The notes: generated from the letters alone by a model not told the origin. A stretch of DNA of 64,000 nt from Caproiciproducens galactitolivorans (GCF_004768785.1 NZ_SRMQ01000007.1:1-64000), one strand, 5' to 3'; shown: positions 35,518 to 44,655, counted from the first letter of the stretch. A program made the numbers and translations.

Positions 35518-36424
35518 TCTTAAAACCTCTTACCTTGTTGTTCTTATGTTTCAAAACAGATACCACCGTAAGCACACACACCATAATGACATACGGGATA
35601 ACGTCAAACAGCCCCGCCGCAGGACCGGCATAAATACTCAGATTAACGGAGAGGGCGCGCGCCAAGCCGAAGACAACGGCATATATGGCAGATAAAGTCG
35701 GGGACCCTTGGCCGCAGTAGATTGCGGCAATTGCGATAAATCCGCGCCCGGCGGTCATATCATTGGTGAAAAGGCCCAGGCGTTCGGTAGAAAGATTTGC
35801 ACCCGCAAGCCCGCAGCACACAGCGCCGATTAAAATCGCTGCATATTTATAAAAATCGGTTTTTAGGCCAATGCTCTTGGCCGCGTCTTCATTTTCACCG
35901 ACCACACGGACATAGATGCCGAACCGCGTTTTGTACATCAAAACCCACATAAAAAAGATACCAAGGAAGCTGATGTACGTGATCAGCGGATGGTCGCTTA
36001 AAATGCTCCCCACAAGCGGAATGTTTTCGACTACTGGGATATGGAGCTTCAGATCAGCCACATTCATAAAGCTCAGCGTGATATTGGAGGTATTCATCCG
36101 CACCAGAACAAATTTTGCAATGGCCGAGGCAAGCAGGTTGATTGCCAGGCCGATAATAATCACGTTTCCCTTGAAAGTAACCCCCATAAGGGAGAAAACC
36201 ACTCCAAAGGCCAGCGCCGCCAGCACGGCGAGCAACACGCCGAGCGCGATATTCTGCGTCATAAACGCGGTAAGCGTTGAAACAAACGCGCCGATGAGCA
36301 TCATGCCCTCGAGCGCTATATTGAGCACATTTGCCTTATAGGCAAAGATACCGCCGATTACGCACAAAATAATAGGGGCACTATGATAAATGGTATCATA
36401 TAAAATATTTCCTATGATGTCCAT
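35510..36424 (-). CDS. Nucleoside-type ABC transporter permease (NupQ/YufQ-like)
   Basis: About 304 residues with eight or more hydrophobic segments, of the branched-chain/simple-sugar permease superfamily: NIALEGMMLIGAF near the N-terminus and GRGFIAIAAIYCGQGSPT in the C-terminal half are typical of permeases paired with BMP-type lipoproteins. ATG 36424 has GGAGG upstream. It partners with the permease, ATPase and lipoprotein encoded just upstream on the same strand. Confidence 0.9.
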   Translation of the reverse strand: MDIIGNILYDTIYHSAPIILCVIGGIFAYKANVLNIALEGMMLIGAFVSTLTAFMTQNIALGVLLAVLAALAFGVVFSLMGVTFKGNVIIIGLAINLLASAIAKFVLVRMNTSNITLSFMNVADLKLHIPVVENIPLVGSILSDHPLITYISFLGIFFMWVLMYKTRFGIYVRVVGENEDAAKSIGLKTDFYKYAAILIGAVCCGLAGANLSTERLGLFTNDMTAGRGFIAIAAIYCGQGSPTLSAIYAVVFGLARALSVNLSIYAGPAAGLFDVIPYVIMVCVLTVVSVLKHKNNKVRGFKNE

Positions 36425-36425
36425 T

Positions 36426-37514
36426 TTACGCCTCCTCACTTATGGCCGTTTCGGGTTTGCCGGTCTTTTTTCTGAAAAGCTTTTCCCGAATATTCGTATG
36501 CTCATCCACAAATTTCACCGCAAGGAAAAGAATAATCAACCCCTGAATAACCGAAACAATCTCTTTCGGGACGGTCGAGTAAAGATTGATGTGGTCTGCA
36601 CCGGTCTTCAAAGCGGAATAGAAAATTGCCGCAACCAAAATGCCGACGGGGGAATGGCCGCCCAGCAGGGCAATCAGCATACCGTCCCAGCCGAGTCCCG
36701 GATTACCGGAAAAGCTCAGGGTGTATTTGAACTGCTCGCTCATCATGTAGCCCGCACCGGCCAAGCCGGAAAGCGCACCACTAATGATCATCATGATCAT
36801 AATCTTTTTGTGCACTTTCATGCCCGTTGCTTCCGCGAATTCCGGATTTTTCCCAATGGCGGTGATTTCGTAACCCAGCTTTGATTTGTTCATGACAACA
36901 TACATAACGATGAATACAAGAATCGCGATAAAAAAGAACATAGTAAGCTTGGAGTTCCCAAAGCGGGGAAACATTGCATTCTCCTTGATAATCGGCGTGC
37001 AAACGTATCCGGAGCTGTAGTCACGGAACACGCCGGTCGCAAGGAATTCCAGCACCTTGATCATCGCATAGTTGAGCATCAGGGTAACCACCATTTCATT
37101 TACATGGCAGTATGCTTTGAGGATTGCCGGAACTAGTGCAAACACAACGCCGCAGATAACGCCCACCGCGAGGCAGAGAAGCTGAGCCGCCGCCGGATTC
37201 AGCGAGGCCGGCAGCGAGGTACCGACGATACCGCTGAAAAATGCTCCAAGCAGCAGTTGACCTTCTACGCCCATGTTAAAAATATTCGCCTTAAATGTAA
37301 CAGCAATCGCAAGGCCGGTCAGAATAAGCGGCGAAGCATAATGCAGCGTGTTCAGAAAACCTTTTACGGTAAACAGAGATTTACCGAGCAGGATTCCATA
37401 TGTATCCAAGGGATTTTCGCCAATCATCAAAATTACGATTCCGCCGATCACAAACGCCAACAAAACAGGCAGAACCGAATTTACAAGGCGTTTCCCGAAA
37501 TCCATTCTTTTCAT
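36426..37514 (-). CDS. Nucleoside-type ABC transporter permease (NupP/YufP-like)
   Basis: 362 residues with a hydrophobic N-terminus and repeated transmembrane segments. Landmarks: NIFNMGVEGQLLLGAF and FSGNPGLGWDGMLIALLGGHSPVGILVAAIFYSAL. A second, longer permease forming a heterodimer with the adjacent one is the rule in BMP-dependent nucleoside importers. The stop codon lies 1 bp from the start of the next permease gene. Confidence 0.9.
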   Translation of the reverse strand: MKRMDFGKRLVNSVLPVLLAFVIGGIVILMIGENPLDTYGILLGKSLFTVKGFLNTLHYASPLILTGLAIAVTFKANIFNMGVEGQLLLGAFFSGIVGTSLPASLNPAAAQLLCLAVGVICGVVFALVPAILKAYCHVNEMVVTLMLNYAMIKVLEFLATGVFRDYSSGYVCTPIIKENAMFPRFGNSKLTMFFFIAILVFIVMYVVMNKSKLGYEITAIGKNPEFAEATGMKVHKKIMIMMIISGALSGLAGAGYMMSEQFKYTLSFSGNPGLGWDGMLIALLGGHSPVGILVAAIFYSALKTGADHINLYSTVPKEIVSVIQGLIILFLAVKFVDEHTNIREKLFRKKTGKPETAISEEA

Positions 37515-39055
37515 ATAAATGCCCCTTTTGCCTTGTTATTTTGAATTCCCGCCATCAGCAGGCCTATTTCGGATCTGCTGACCTCTTTCGGAGAAAGCTC
37601 ACCGATAATCCTGCCTTTGTACATAACGATGATCCGGTCGGACAGGCTCATGACCTCCGACAGTTCACTAGAAATCAACAGGACCGCATTGCCTTTATTG
37701 CGGAAATCCAAAATCTGTTTATGGATAAATTCAATAGAGCCGATATCGACGCCGCGCGTTGGCTGGCAGGCTATTAAAAGCTTTGGATTGCTTTCAAACT
37801 CTCTCGCAATAATAATTTTCTGCGCGTTTCCGCCGGAAAGCTGGCCAACATTGCCGTTGATATCGCCCACACGAATATCAAAATCCTTTACAAAACGATC
37901 TCTTTTGCAGCTTATGTTCTTTCTGTCCAGCAGACCGAATTTACAGACATCCGGGACGCTGTGATAACCGGCGATACAGTTATCCGCAATACTCATTGTG
38001 CCGCAAAGGCCCTGTGCATACCGGTCCTCCGGGATAATCCCCAAACCGTTTTGCCGCAGTTCGTCCGGCCACTTATCTGTAACATCCTTGCCATATATGG
38101 AAACCTTACCTTTGGTCGTTTTCATAAGGCCTGTCAGCACTTTCACCAGTTCCGACTGGCCATTTCCTTCCACACCGGCCACACCGAGGATTTCGCCCTT
38201 ATGCACACAGAAGGAAATATTCTGAAGAACTTCCTTCCCATAATCGTTAATCGTGCAGACATCCTCTACCTGGTAGGCAATTTCCTCCGATGCTTTGTTT
38301 TCCGCCGTATTCTGTACGGTCAGAACAACTTCCCTGCCCACCATCATTTGCGCCAGTTCTTCTTCCGAAGTATCCTTGGTCAACACATTTCCTACAACCT
38401 TGCCCTGCTTGATAACCGTAACACTATCACTCAATTCCATCACTTCACGAAGCTTATGGGTGATGACAATGATTGTCTTGCCTTGTGCGCGCAGTTCCTT
38501 CAGGTTTACAAAAAGCTCGTCCACTTCCTGCGGGGTCAATACTGCGGTCGGTTCGTCGAGGATCAGGATATCGACGTTACGGTACAGCATCTTGAGGATT
38601 TCCACCCGTTGCCTTCCGCCAACGGAGATATCCTCGATTTTATCAGTAGGATCCAGTTCAAACTTATATTTTTCAATCAGCTTTTTGACTTCGTCAATTT
38701 CCTTTTTCCGATCAATAATTGGTGATTTTGAAGATTTTTTCAATTCCGCGCCAAGTAGGATGTTTTCATAAACGGTAAGGCTGGGCACCAGCTTAAAATG
38801 CTGGTGCACCATACCCAACCCGTGTGCAATGGCATCCATCGGCCCATTGATCACAGTCTCTTTTTCATGGAGCAATATTTTTCCGCTTGTGGGACGTAGC
38901 AATCCATAAAGCATATTCATCAAAGTGGATTTCCCCGCGCCATTTTCACCTACTATGCATTTAATCTCCTGTTTTTCTACTGAAATGTTAATCCTGTCAT
39001 TTGCAGTAAAATCACCGAATTTTTTGGTTAGATCGATCGTCTTAATGATGCTCAT
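37511..39055 (-). CDS. Nucleoside-type ABC transporter ATPase, two NBDs (NupO/YufO-like)
   Basis: A 514-residue protein with two ATP-binding domains in tandem. Domain 1 has Walker A GENGAGKSTLMNMLYGLLRP, the signature ISVGGRQRVEILKMLYR and Walker B ILILDEPTAVLTPQEV. Domain 2 has the degenerate Walker A GVEGNGQSELVKVLTGL, signature GQLSGGNAQKIIIAREF and LIACQPTRGVDIGSIEF, the usual asymmetry of sugar/nucleoside ABC ATPases. It powers import with the two permeases; overlaps the next permease gene by 4 nt. Confidence 0.93.
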   Translation of the reverse strand: MSIIKTIDLTKKFGDFTANDRINISVEKQEIKCIVGENGAGKSTLMNMLYGLLRPTSGKILLHEKETVINGPMDAIAHGLGMVHQHFKLVPSLTVYENILLGAELKKSSKSPIIDRKKEIDEVKKLIEKYKFELDPTDKIEDISVGGRQRVEILKMLYRNVDILILDEPTAVLTPQEVDELFVNLKELRAQGKTIIVITHKLREVMELSDSVTVIKQGKVVGNVLTKDTSEEELAQMMVGREVVLTVQNTAENKASEEIAYQVEDVCTINDYGKEVLQNISFCVHKGEILGVAGVEGNGQSELVKVLTGLMKTTKGKVSIYGKDVTDKWPDELRQNGLGIIPEDRYAQGLCGTMSIADNCIAGYHSVPDVCKFGLLDRKNISCKRDRFVKDFDIRVGDINGNVGQLSGGNAQKIIIAREFESNPKLLIACQPTRGVDIGSIEFIHKQILDFRNKGNAVLLISSELSEVMSLSDRIIVMYKGRIIGELSPKEVSRSEIGLLMAGIQNNKAKGAFI

Positions 39056-39084
39056 TTCAATCTACGCCCCTTGCATCGTTTTCG

Positions 39085-40287
39085 TTATTTTATATTTACA
39101 TTCGGGCAGGCGGACGCGTCAAACTTCTCGCCGGCCTGTGCGTTGACTACTTTGATCTCCGAACCGATTTTGCTTTCGATCTGGGCAATCTTTGCTTTTA
39201 TTTCGTCCCACTTGGCTTTTGCCGCGTCGGTGGAAGCGATATGCTTACTAATTTCGGACAAATCCGTAATGCCGGTGGCACCCGAAGACAGGGAATAAGA
39301 CTGTAAGTTTTCCATAGAAGAAAGTTTGTTTTCAACCAACGCGGTGCAGATTGTCACAACCGGAACGTTGGTATTTTTCAGAACGCTTGTAAGGACGTAA
39401 CCGGGCTGCTGATTGTCTTTGTTCGCATCGACCTGAATCGCCAGTCTGCCTACTTCCTTTGCTTTGGAGGTGATCCCTTCGCCGACGCCGCCTGCCACAC
39501 CGTAAACGATGTTGGCGCCCTTATCATAGTACGTGCCCGCTACTGTGCTACCGAGCGCGGAATCCGTAAAGCCCGCATCGTATTTTGCATAATAGTCATA
39601 CTTTACACCGAGCTCTTTGGCCATATAGTTGATACCCTGGATATAGCCATAGGAGAATACGGTAATACCGTTGGAGTTTGTGCCGCCGATAAAGCCGATT
39701 GCACGACCGCCGCTGGCCGGATCCTTAAACTTGTATCCGTCCGCGAAGAGTGTTTTGGCATTCTCATTGACCAGTACGCTTAAGCTGCCTGCAAGGAAAG
39801 AAGCTTCATGAACGTCGAACATAACGGAAATAACATTTTTGTATTTTACATCACCGCTCGAAGTCACATTCGGATTATCGTTGAATACAACAAATGTGGT
39901 GTCCGGATAGCTTTCCGCGATCGGTTTCGCGCCGCCCACGCCTTTGATTAAAGCGTCGAAATCATATTCCAGGCTAAAGATTACATTGTAACCGTCGTCC
40001 GCCAGCGTTTCCAAGGCTGCCGGAACACCGTTTGTGGGTTCCACTACCTTGTACTGAATGCCGAACTTCTCTGCTGCTTCCTTTGCGCCGTTTACAGCGG
40101 CCTGATTGTAGCCGTTATCGTTCTGCCCTGCGGCATCGCAGACAATTGCGATTTTCTTGTCGCTTTTTGCGGGTGTGGAAGCCACGCCGCTTGAAACAGA
40201 CGTATTGCTGCCGCAGCCGGTCAGAGCTGACAGGCCCATCATTGCCGCCATTGCAAAACATAAGACCTTTTTCAATGTTCTTTTCAT
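39085..40287 (-). CDS. BMP-family substrate-binding lipoprotein
   Basis: A 400-residue lipoprotein. The signal peptide ends in the lipobox LTGC (Cys25), then a Ser/Thr-rich linker. The mature protein is a periplasmic-binding-type fold of the BMP/PnrA family: VCDAAGQNDNGYNQAAVNGA, NVIFSLEYDFDALI, GFIGGTNSNGITVFSYGYIQG and QVDANKDNQQPGYVLTSVLK. BMP proteins mostly bind nucleosides. It is the first structural gene after the GntR regulator and fits the transporter genes downstream. Confidence 0.92.
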   Translation of the reverse strand: MKRTLKKVLCFAMAAMMGLSALTGCGSNTSVSSGVASTPAKSDKKIAIVCDAAGQNDNGYNQAAVNGAKEAAEKFGIQYKVVEPTNGVPAALETLADDGYNVIFSLEYDFDALIKGVGGAKPIAESYPDTTFVVFNDNPNVTSSGDVKYKNVISVMFDVHEASFLAGSLSVLVNENAKTLFADGYKFKDPASGGRAIGFIGGTNSNGITVFSYGYIQGINYMAKELGVKYDYYAKYDAGFTDSALGSTVAGTYYDKGANIVYGVAGGVGEGITSKAKEVGRLAIQVDANKDNQQPGYVLTSVLKNTNVPVVTICTALVENKLSSMENLQSYSLSSGATGITDLSEISKHIASTDAAKAKWDEIKAKIAQIESKIGSEIKVVNAQAGEKFDASACPNVNIK

Positions 40288-40339
40288 TGCGATTCTCCTT
40301 TTATTTAAATAAAAAAATAGGGGGACATATGAAAGGGGC

Positions 40340-41068
40340 TCACTTTACCTGATTGATATAGAATTTAAATTTGTCGCTGCGATAGCAGCATTTAAAATTT
40401 TCAATCGGGATTTCTTTTCCATTTGAAATGCCATACGTAATACAGCCAAACAGAAGAATGGGTTTTCCGGGTTCCACATCCAGATATTCGGCAATCTTGT
40501 CTTTCGCCAGAATGGCTTCGACGGACCGCTTCGCTTTCGTGATTTTAATATCATACTTTTCTTCCAGTACTTTATACAGGGATTCTTTTGAAAAATCGTA
40601 CTTCTCAATGCCGGGGAACAGCTTATAGGGAAGATAGGTTACGGTATGGTTGATGGGTTCGCTGTCCGCATAGTAAACCCTTTCCAGCCGGAATACCTTT
40701 TCGTTTTTTCCAAGTTCCAAATTGCGGCATCTTTTGTTATCCGCTTCAAGAACAGAGGCCGAAATGACTTTCCTGCTGGGTGTCATCCCCAGATTGATAA
40801 CATCCTGCGTACAGCTTGTAATCGAAATTAAGTCCTGGCTATACGCATCCGACTTCACAAACGTTCCTTTGCCCTGCACCTTGTACAGGTATCCTTCATT
40901 CACCAGCTCATCGATTGCTTTGCGAACGGTGATGCGGCTTACATCGTACTGCTGGATTAATTCCCGTTCGCTTGGAATCATCTCGTTTGCTTTAAACTCT
41001 TCTTGATCAATCTTTTCAATCAATTTTTGCTTCAAAATATAATATTTTGGAAGCATAATTTGGTCCAT
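40340..41068 (-). CDS. GntR family regulator (HutC/UTRA subfamily)
   Basis: A 242-residue protein. The N-terminal winged helix (MIPSERELIQQYDVSRITVRKAIDELVNEGYL) is followed by a UTRA ligand-binding domain (NEKVFRLERVYYADSEPINHTVTYLP). HutC-type regulators usually sense a phosphorylated sugar or nucleoside intermediate. It is the first gene of the 11-gene operon, and a 15-bp palindrome downstream of its promoter is the likely autoregulatory operator. Confidence 0.92.
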   Translation of the reverse strand: MDQIMLPKYYILKQKLIEKIDQEEFKANEMIPSERELIQQYDVSRITVRKAIDELVNEGYLYKVQGKGTFVKSDAYSQDLISITSCTQDVINLGMTPSRKVISASVLEADNKRCRNLELGKNEKVFRLERVYYADSEPINHTVTYLPYKLFPGIEKYDFSKESLYKVLEEKYDIKITKAKRSVEAILAKDKIAEYLDVEPGKPILLFGCITYGISNGKEIPIENFKCCYRSDKFKFYINQVK

Positions 41069-41085
41069 AAGCGCTCCTCCTAATC

Positions 41086-41100
41086 ATGACATCATGTCAT
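41086..41100. promoter_or_regulatory. Putative GntR operator
   Basis: A perfect palindrome, ATGACAT-C-ATGTCAT, 18 bp upstream of the GntR start and downstream of the -10. GntR/HutC regulators typically bind such 7-bp inverted arms; repressor bound here would block the whole nucleoside operon. Confidence 0.65.
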
Positions 41101-41119
41101 CATAACCAGTTACGAGTTC

Positions 41120-41147
41120 ATTATACTCAGATTTCAATTGTAGTCAA
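41120..41147 (-). promoter_or_regulatory. SigA-type promoter of the GntR-nucleoside operon
   Basis: Minus strand TTGACT (41147-41142), 16-bp spacer, TATAAT (41125-41120). All genes from 41068 down to 30485 are on this strand with gaps of at most about 50 bp and no internal terminator seen. Confidence 0.75.
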
Positions 41148-41488
41148 CAGATATAAAGCATAAATAACGACAATATTTTTTGTTAAATAACACAGAAAAC
41201 GCATGTAATTTCATGAAACAAATAACATTCTTCTTTTCATAATTCAAAACAATCAAATTGTCCGGTTATGTGAACACCATTAAAACCGCTGGCAGTATAA
41301 CCACTTTCATCACTCATTATGCCATATGAGCATGCGCTTGCAACAATCCTTCTCACCCCTGCCCTCTCCCGCGCAAAAAGCAAATTAAAAATCGAAAGCA
41401 TTTTGGGGCTTCCCCCCTCCCTACCAATTGTTCACGGAAGCTGTCTGGCTTCTCTTTGAAACCGATATGACAGAATTTCGGGTAAGGT

Positions 41489-41698
41489 TTAGTCCGCATT
41501 TTCGCTCAACGCTAAAACTTTTTTATTTCCGGCATATCCAGGGGTTTTCGAATTAAAAAAATAAAGGCCGGATTCACATCCAGCCTTTAAATAAAACTCT
41601 ATCTTATAGCAAAATCTCCGCATCAACCGCCATAACTCCACATGGGAACACACCGGGCAATACCACAGCCCCCATTCCCTGACCTTCCGGGTTTCCAT
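41489..41698 (-). CDS. Doubtful small open frame
   Basis: A 69-codon frame starting METRKVREWGLWYCPVC. It has one CxxC, no good ribosome binding site, and runs through a strong terminator, so its 3' half cannot be normally expressed. A TATTATAAA upstream (about 41733) could start a short transcript ending at the terminator, so a small RNA or a truncated gene is as likely as a protein. Confidence 0.2.
   Translation of the reverse strand: METRKVREWGLWYCPVCSHVELWRLMRRFCYKIEFYLKAGCESGLYFFNSKTPGYAGNKKVLALSENAD
41562..41589 (-). terminator. Terminator in the GntR-GH18 gap
   Basis: Stem TAAAGGC-GGAT (41562-41573) with ATCC-GCCTTTA (41578-41589), one mismatch, and on the minus strand seven T after it. 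It would end a short minus-strand transcript starting upstream of 41700. Otherwise the roughly 700-bp gap (41148-41794) shows nothing clear. Confidence 0.65.
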
Positions 41699-41794
41699 TA
41701 TTTATTCATTGTTTCCGGCGATACAAATCTTTTATAATAACTAGGAAAACGCTAAGCCAAGCCAGCCAGCTTTGGAAAATAGATGGAATGATTG

Positions 41795-43339
41795 ATGACA
41801 GAGAGGTATTCAGTAGTGCTAAAATGGAAAAAGGGTTGTTCCGCCTTACTCATTTTTGTGTTGATGGTAAGTATCACTTCCGGTTCGCAGCTCGCCGAAG
41901 GAGGGGCGGTGAAAAGCGGAACATCCACCAAGACAAACGAGACGACCCGCGCAGGTACCGTTACGGCAAACCCGTTGTATGTTCACGAAACCTATGCCGA
42001 AACATCCAGGGTTATTGGTTCCCTTCCGCAAGGCGTCACCGCATACATAATGAACAGCTACCAGGGATGGCACAAAATTACATTCAACAACGGAACAGGC
42101 TGGGTTTACGGGGCATACCTTAAAAATATTCACGCGGTGAACAGCCCGTCGAGTTCCGTTCCCAGTTCTTCTGCAACCGGTTCTTCCTCCTCATCCGGTT
42201 CCTCCGCACCAACATCGAGCGGCGCCGCAAGCACATCGAGATCATCCGCTACTTCCTCAAAACCGGCGGCAAAATTGCCGGCTTCGGCGCTGCCGTCAAA
42301 AATAACGGCAGGTTATTATGCCAACTGGTCGGCCCACAGCGGCTTTACACCCGATAAAATCAAGGCTTCCATGATAAATGTCGTACACTATGCCTTTGCC
42401 GATATTGACGCAAATTTGAAAATCGCGGTGAATGACCCTTCTGTTGACTACGCGAATTTCAGAAAGCTCACAGCTCTTAAAAAGAAACATCCCCGTCTGA
42501 AAACCCTTATCACCATTGGCGGGTGGGACGGCTCCGCCCGGTTTTCGGATGCCGCCCTTACCGATGCGAGGCGCAAAGCCTTTGCAAAAAGTTGTGTAGC
42601 TTTTATTAAGGAGTACGGTTTCGACGGAGTGGATATTGACTGGGAATATCCAGTTAGCGGCGGCGCTGCCGGCCGGGCTGCGGATAAAACAAATTTCACC
42701 CTGCTTATGCGGGCCCTGCGCTCCGCGCTGAACGCCCAGGCGGCCACCGACGGCAAATACTATTACCTGACCTTTGCGGGCGGTTCCTCGGACAGTTATA
42801 CCCGCAATGTTCAGCTTTCGCAGCTTGCAAGCTGTGTCGATTACGCGGTCGATATGACTTACGATATGCACGGGCCGTGGGATACCTACTCTGATCTGAA
42901 CGCACCGCTCTATACCCCGACGGATTCCTCCCCGCAGTATAAGGCTAGCGTTGTTTCTTCCCTACAGGCGTGGCAAAACGCGGGCTTCCCCGCAAAGAAG
43001 CTTGTCATGGGATTGCCGTTCTACGGTTATCTATACAACGGAGTAAGCGCAGAAAACAACGGGCTTTATTCCCGGTTCACAAGCGCGAAAGCAATCGGTT
43101 ATGATTCGATTGTTTCGAATTACCTGTCAAAGGGACTGCTGTCGAGTTTTTATCCGTCCGAAGCGAAGGTTCCGACCCTGTCCGGCGGCAGTACGTTTAT
43201 TAGCTACGACGATGTTTCCTCAATTGCCTTAAAGGCGCAGTATTCCGCTTCGCACGGTCTGAAAGGCGTGGCGGCGTGGGAACTAAGCTACGACCGAAAT
43301 AACACGCTGCTGTCTGCGGCTTATAATAATCTTCACTAA
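41795..43339 (+). CDS. Secreted GH18 family glycoside hydrolase with SH3b domain
   Basis: About 514 residues. An N-terminal hydrophobic segment (~15-33) acts as signal peptide or anchor, then a bacterial SH3 domain (~53-110: NPLYVHETYAETSRVIGSL, WHKITFNNGTGWVYGAYL), a Ser/Ala-rich linker (~115-160), and a GH18 barrel to the end. The catalytic motif DGVDIDWEYP has all three acids, so it should be active on chitin, peptidoglycan or other N-acetylglucosamine polymers. SH3b plus GH18 is common in cell-wall and spore-cortex hydrolases. ATG 41795 or TTG 41792; the RBS is weak. Confidence 0.9.
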   Translation: MTERYSVVLKWKKGCSALLIFVLMVSITSGSQLAEGGAVKSGTSTKTNETTRAGTVTANPLYVHETYAETSRVIGSLPQGVTAYIMNSYQGWHKITFNNGTGWVYGAYLKNIHAVNSPSSSVPSSSATGSSSSSGSSAPTSSGAASTSRSSATSSKPAAKLPASALPSKITAGYYANWSAHSGFTPDKIKASMINVVHYAFADIDANLKIAVNDPSVDYANFRKLTALKKKHPRLKTLITIGGWDGSARFSDAALTDARRKAFAKSCVAFIKEYGFDGVDIDWEYPVSGGAAGRAADKTNFTLLMRALRSALNAQAATDGKYYYLTFAGGSSDSYTRNVQLSQLASCVDYAVDMTYDMHGPWDTYSDLNAPLYTPTDSSPQYKASVVSSLQAWQNAGFPAKKLVMGLPFYGYLYNGVSAENNGLYSRFTSAKAIGYDSIVSNYLSKGLLSSFYPSEAKVPTLSGGSTFISYDDVSSIALKAQYSASHGLKGVAAWELSYDRNNTLLSAAYNNLH

Positions 43340-43346
43340 TCCACAA

Positions 43347-43387
43347 CATTCCCCTGGCCGCTTATCTACTCCGACGGCAGGGGAATG
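43347..43387 (+). terminator. Possible terminator after the GH18 gene
   Basis: CATTCCCCTG (43347-43356) pairs with CAGGGGAATG (43378-43387) across a long loop. There is no T run after it, so function is uncertain. The remainder of the gap to 43596 shows nothing. Confidence 0.35.
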
Positions 43388-43596
43388 GATCGGTATATGA
43401 AGAAAGTCCTGATCGAAACCATAGGAAACGGATTCATGGGCAAACAATCCTTTTAAAAGCCTATCTGAATTCTAATAACAGCAGGAAGCAACGTTATACC
43501 ATTTTCCTGCGGAATGCCCAAACACAAGCCAGCCGATTACCATTCGAGGATGAAAGCAAAAAGTACCGTATTTTCTGCGCCAGCCATGACGGCTTA

Positions 43597-43827
43597 TCAT
43601 TCATTGACAATGAAATCTTGCAATTTATTCAGGATCTCCTTGTCGTCGGAGTGAATATTTAGTTGAATCGGCTTTGTTAAATCCAGGCTGAAAATTCCCA
43701 TAATAGACTTTGCGTCAAGAATATAAACTCCTTCGACGAGTTCGCAATTGAGATTCTCCTTCGTAATAATGGAGGAGAATTTTTTTACTTTATCCACGCT
43801 ATCGATTCGTATTTTTACAGAAATCAT
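43597..43827 (-). CDS. HPr-like protein lacking the active-site histidine
   Basis: A 76-residue protein. The second half matches HPr: DAKSIMGIFSLDLTKPIQLN, including the Ser-46 equivalent in KSIMG. The first half keeps the fold (VKIRIDSVDKVKKFSSIIT) but lacks the His-15 of the RPAT/HARP motif, so it cannot carry phosphate from Enzyme I. It may act as a Crh-like regulator through the serine site. It lies 18 bp after mgsA on the same strand, an interesting pairing because Crh binds methylglyoxal synthase in Bacillus. Confidence 0.8.
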   Translation of the reverse strand: MISVKIRIDSVDKVKKFSSIITKENLNCELVEGVYILDAKSIMGIFSLDLTKPIQLNIHSDDKEILNKLQDFIVNE

Positions 43828-43845
43828 ACTATATCCCCTACTTTT

Positions 43846-44331
43846 CTACTTAATCAGCTGGCTATCGTTCACACGGTCAATAATTTTCTGTTTGAAATTA
43901 ATGACCTTATGTTCATATTCCTGATTCATCAGCGGAGAACGGATCATAAAATCGGCAGTTGCCTTATTATTTGCAATAGGAATATCATAAACCTGAGCAA
44001 TCCTTAACAACGCCTTTACATCCGGATCATGCGGCTGTGCCTCCAATGGGTCGGAAAAAAATATGATGAAATTGATTACACCCTCTACAATCTTGGCCCC
44101 GATTTGCTGGTCGCCACCCAAAGGGCCGCTGTTATAACCCTTTACGGGAAGTCCGGTTTTTTCCGCAATCAGCCTTGCCGTTGTTCCGGTTCCGCATAAG
44201 AAATGGTTTCTGAGGATATCCTGATTTTCCGCACACCATTCGATTAGTTCGCGCTTTTTCCCATCATGGGCAATTAACGCGATGTTTTTTTGTTTTCCAA
44301 TGGTAAATGTAATAAATCCGTTATCCATCAT
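43846..44331 (-). CDS. mgsA: Methylglyoxal synthase
   Basis: A 161-residue protein. Motifs: IALIAHDGKKRELIEWC (phosphate site), FLCGTGTTARLI, and YNSGPLGGDQQIGAKI with catalytic Asp74; His101 lies in AQPHDPDVKALLR. It converts dihydroxyacetone phosphate to methylglyoxal and phosphate, a bypass used under phosphate limitation or carbon excess. Co-transcribed with the HPr-like gene, which may regulate it. Confidence 0.93.
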   Translation of the reverse strand: MMDNGFITFTIGKQKNIALIAHDGKKRELIEWCAENQDILRNHFLCGTGTTARLIAEKTGLPVKGYNSGPLGGDQQIGAKIVEGVINFIIFFSDPLEAQPHDPDVKALLRIAQVYDIPIANNKATADFMIRSPLMNQEYEHKVINFKQKIIDRVNDSQLIK

Positions 44332-44448
44332 TTTCCCCTACCTCATTTCAAAATCATTTTTCATTATTTTACCACATGTTATACATCATATAATGATTAT
44401 TCCGCTATAACACAAAAGATATTTCCAGAGTGCAAATTATCGGTATGA

Positions 44449-44655
44449 CCCGTTCGCCCGGCAAGTGCATGGTACTGGGTTGGCTGGAGCGATGAATGGT
44501 TTCATGAAATTCAATGTTCTGTATGCAAAGAAAAACATTGTGGAAAAAAAACTAAATTTTGTCCTAATTGTGGTGTTCATAACGTCAGGCGTTCGTTTGA
44601 TAAAGCTCTATTACATAGATGGAAAATATTTACAATTTTAGTATTGACAAATTAG
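44449..44655 (+). pseudogene. Fragment of a zinc-ribbon gene
   Basis: An open stretch of 68 codons without a start codon (it begins after an in-frame TGA) reads through a clear zinc ribbon: CSVCKEKHCGKKTKFCPNCG, preceded by aromatic residues (WYWVGWSDEW). The reading looks like the 3' part of a small phage or mobile-element gene. AT content rises here, marking the start of the accessory region. The rest of the 44332-44774 gap is promoter sequence. Confidence 0.4.
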
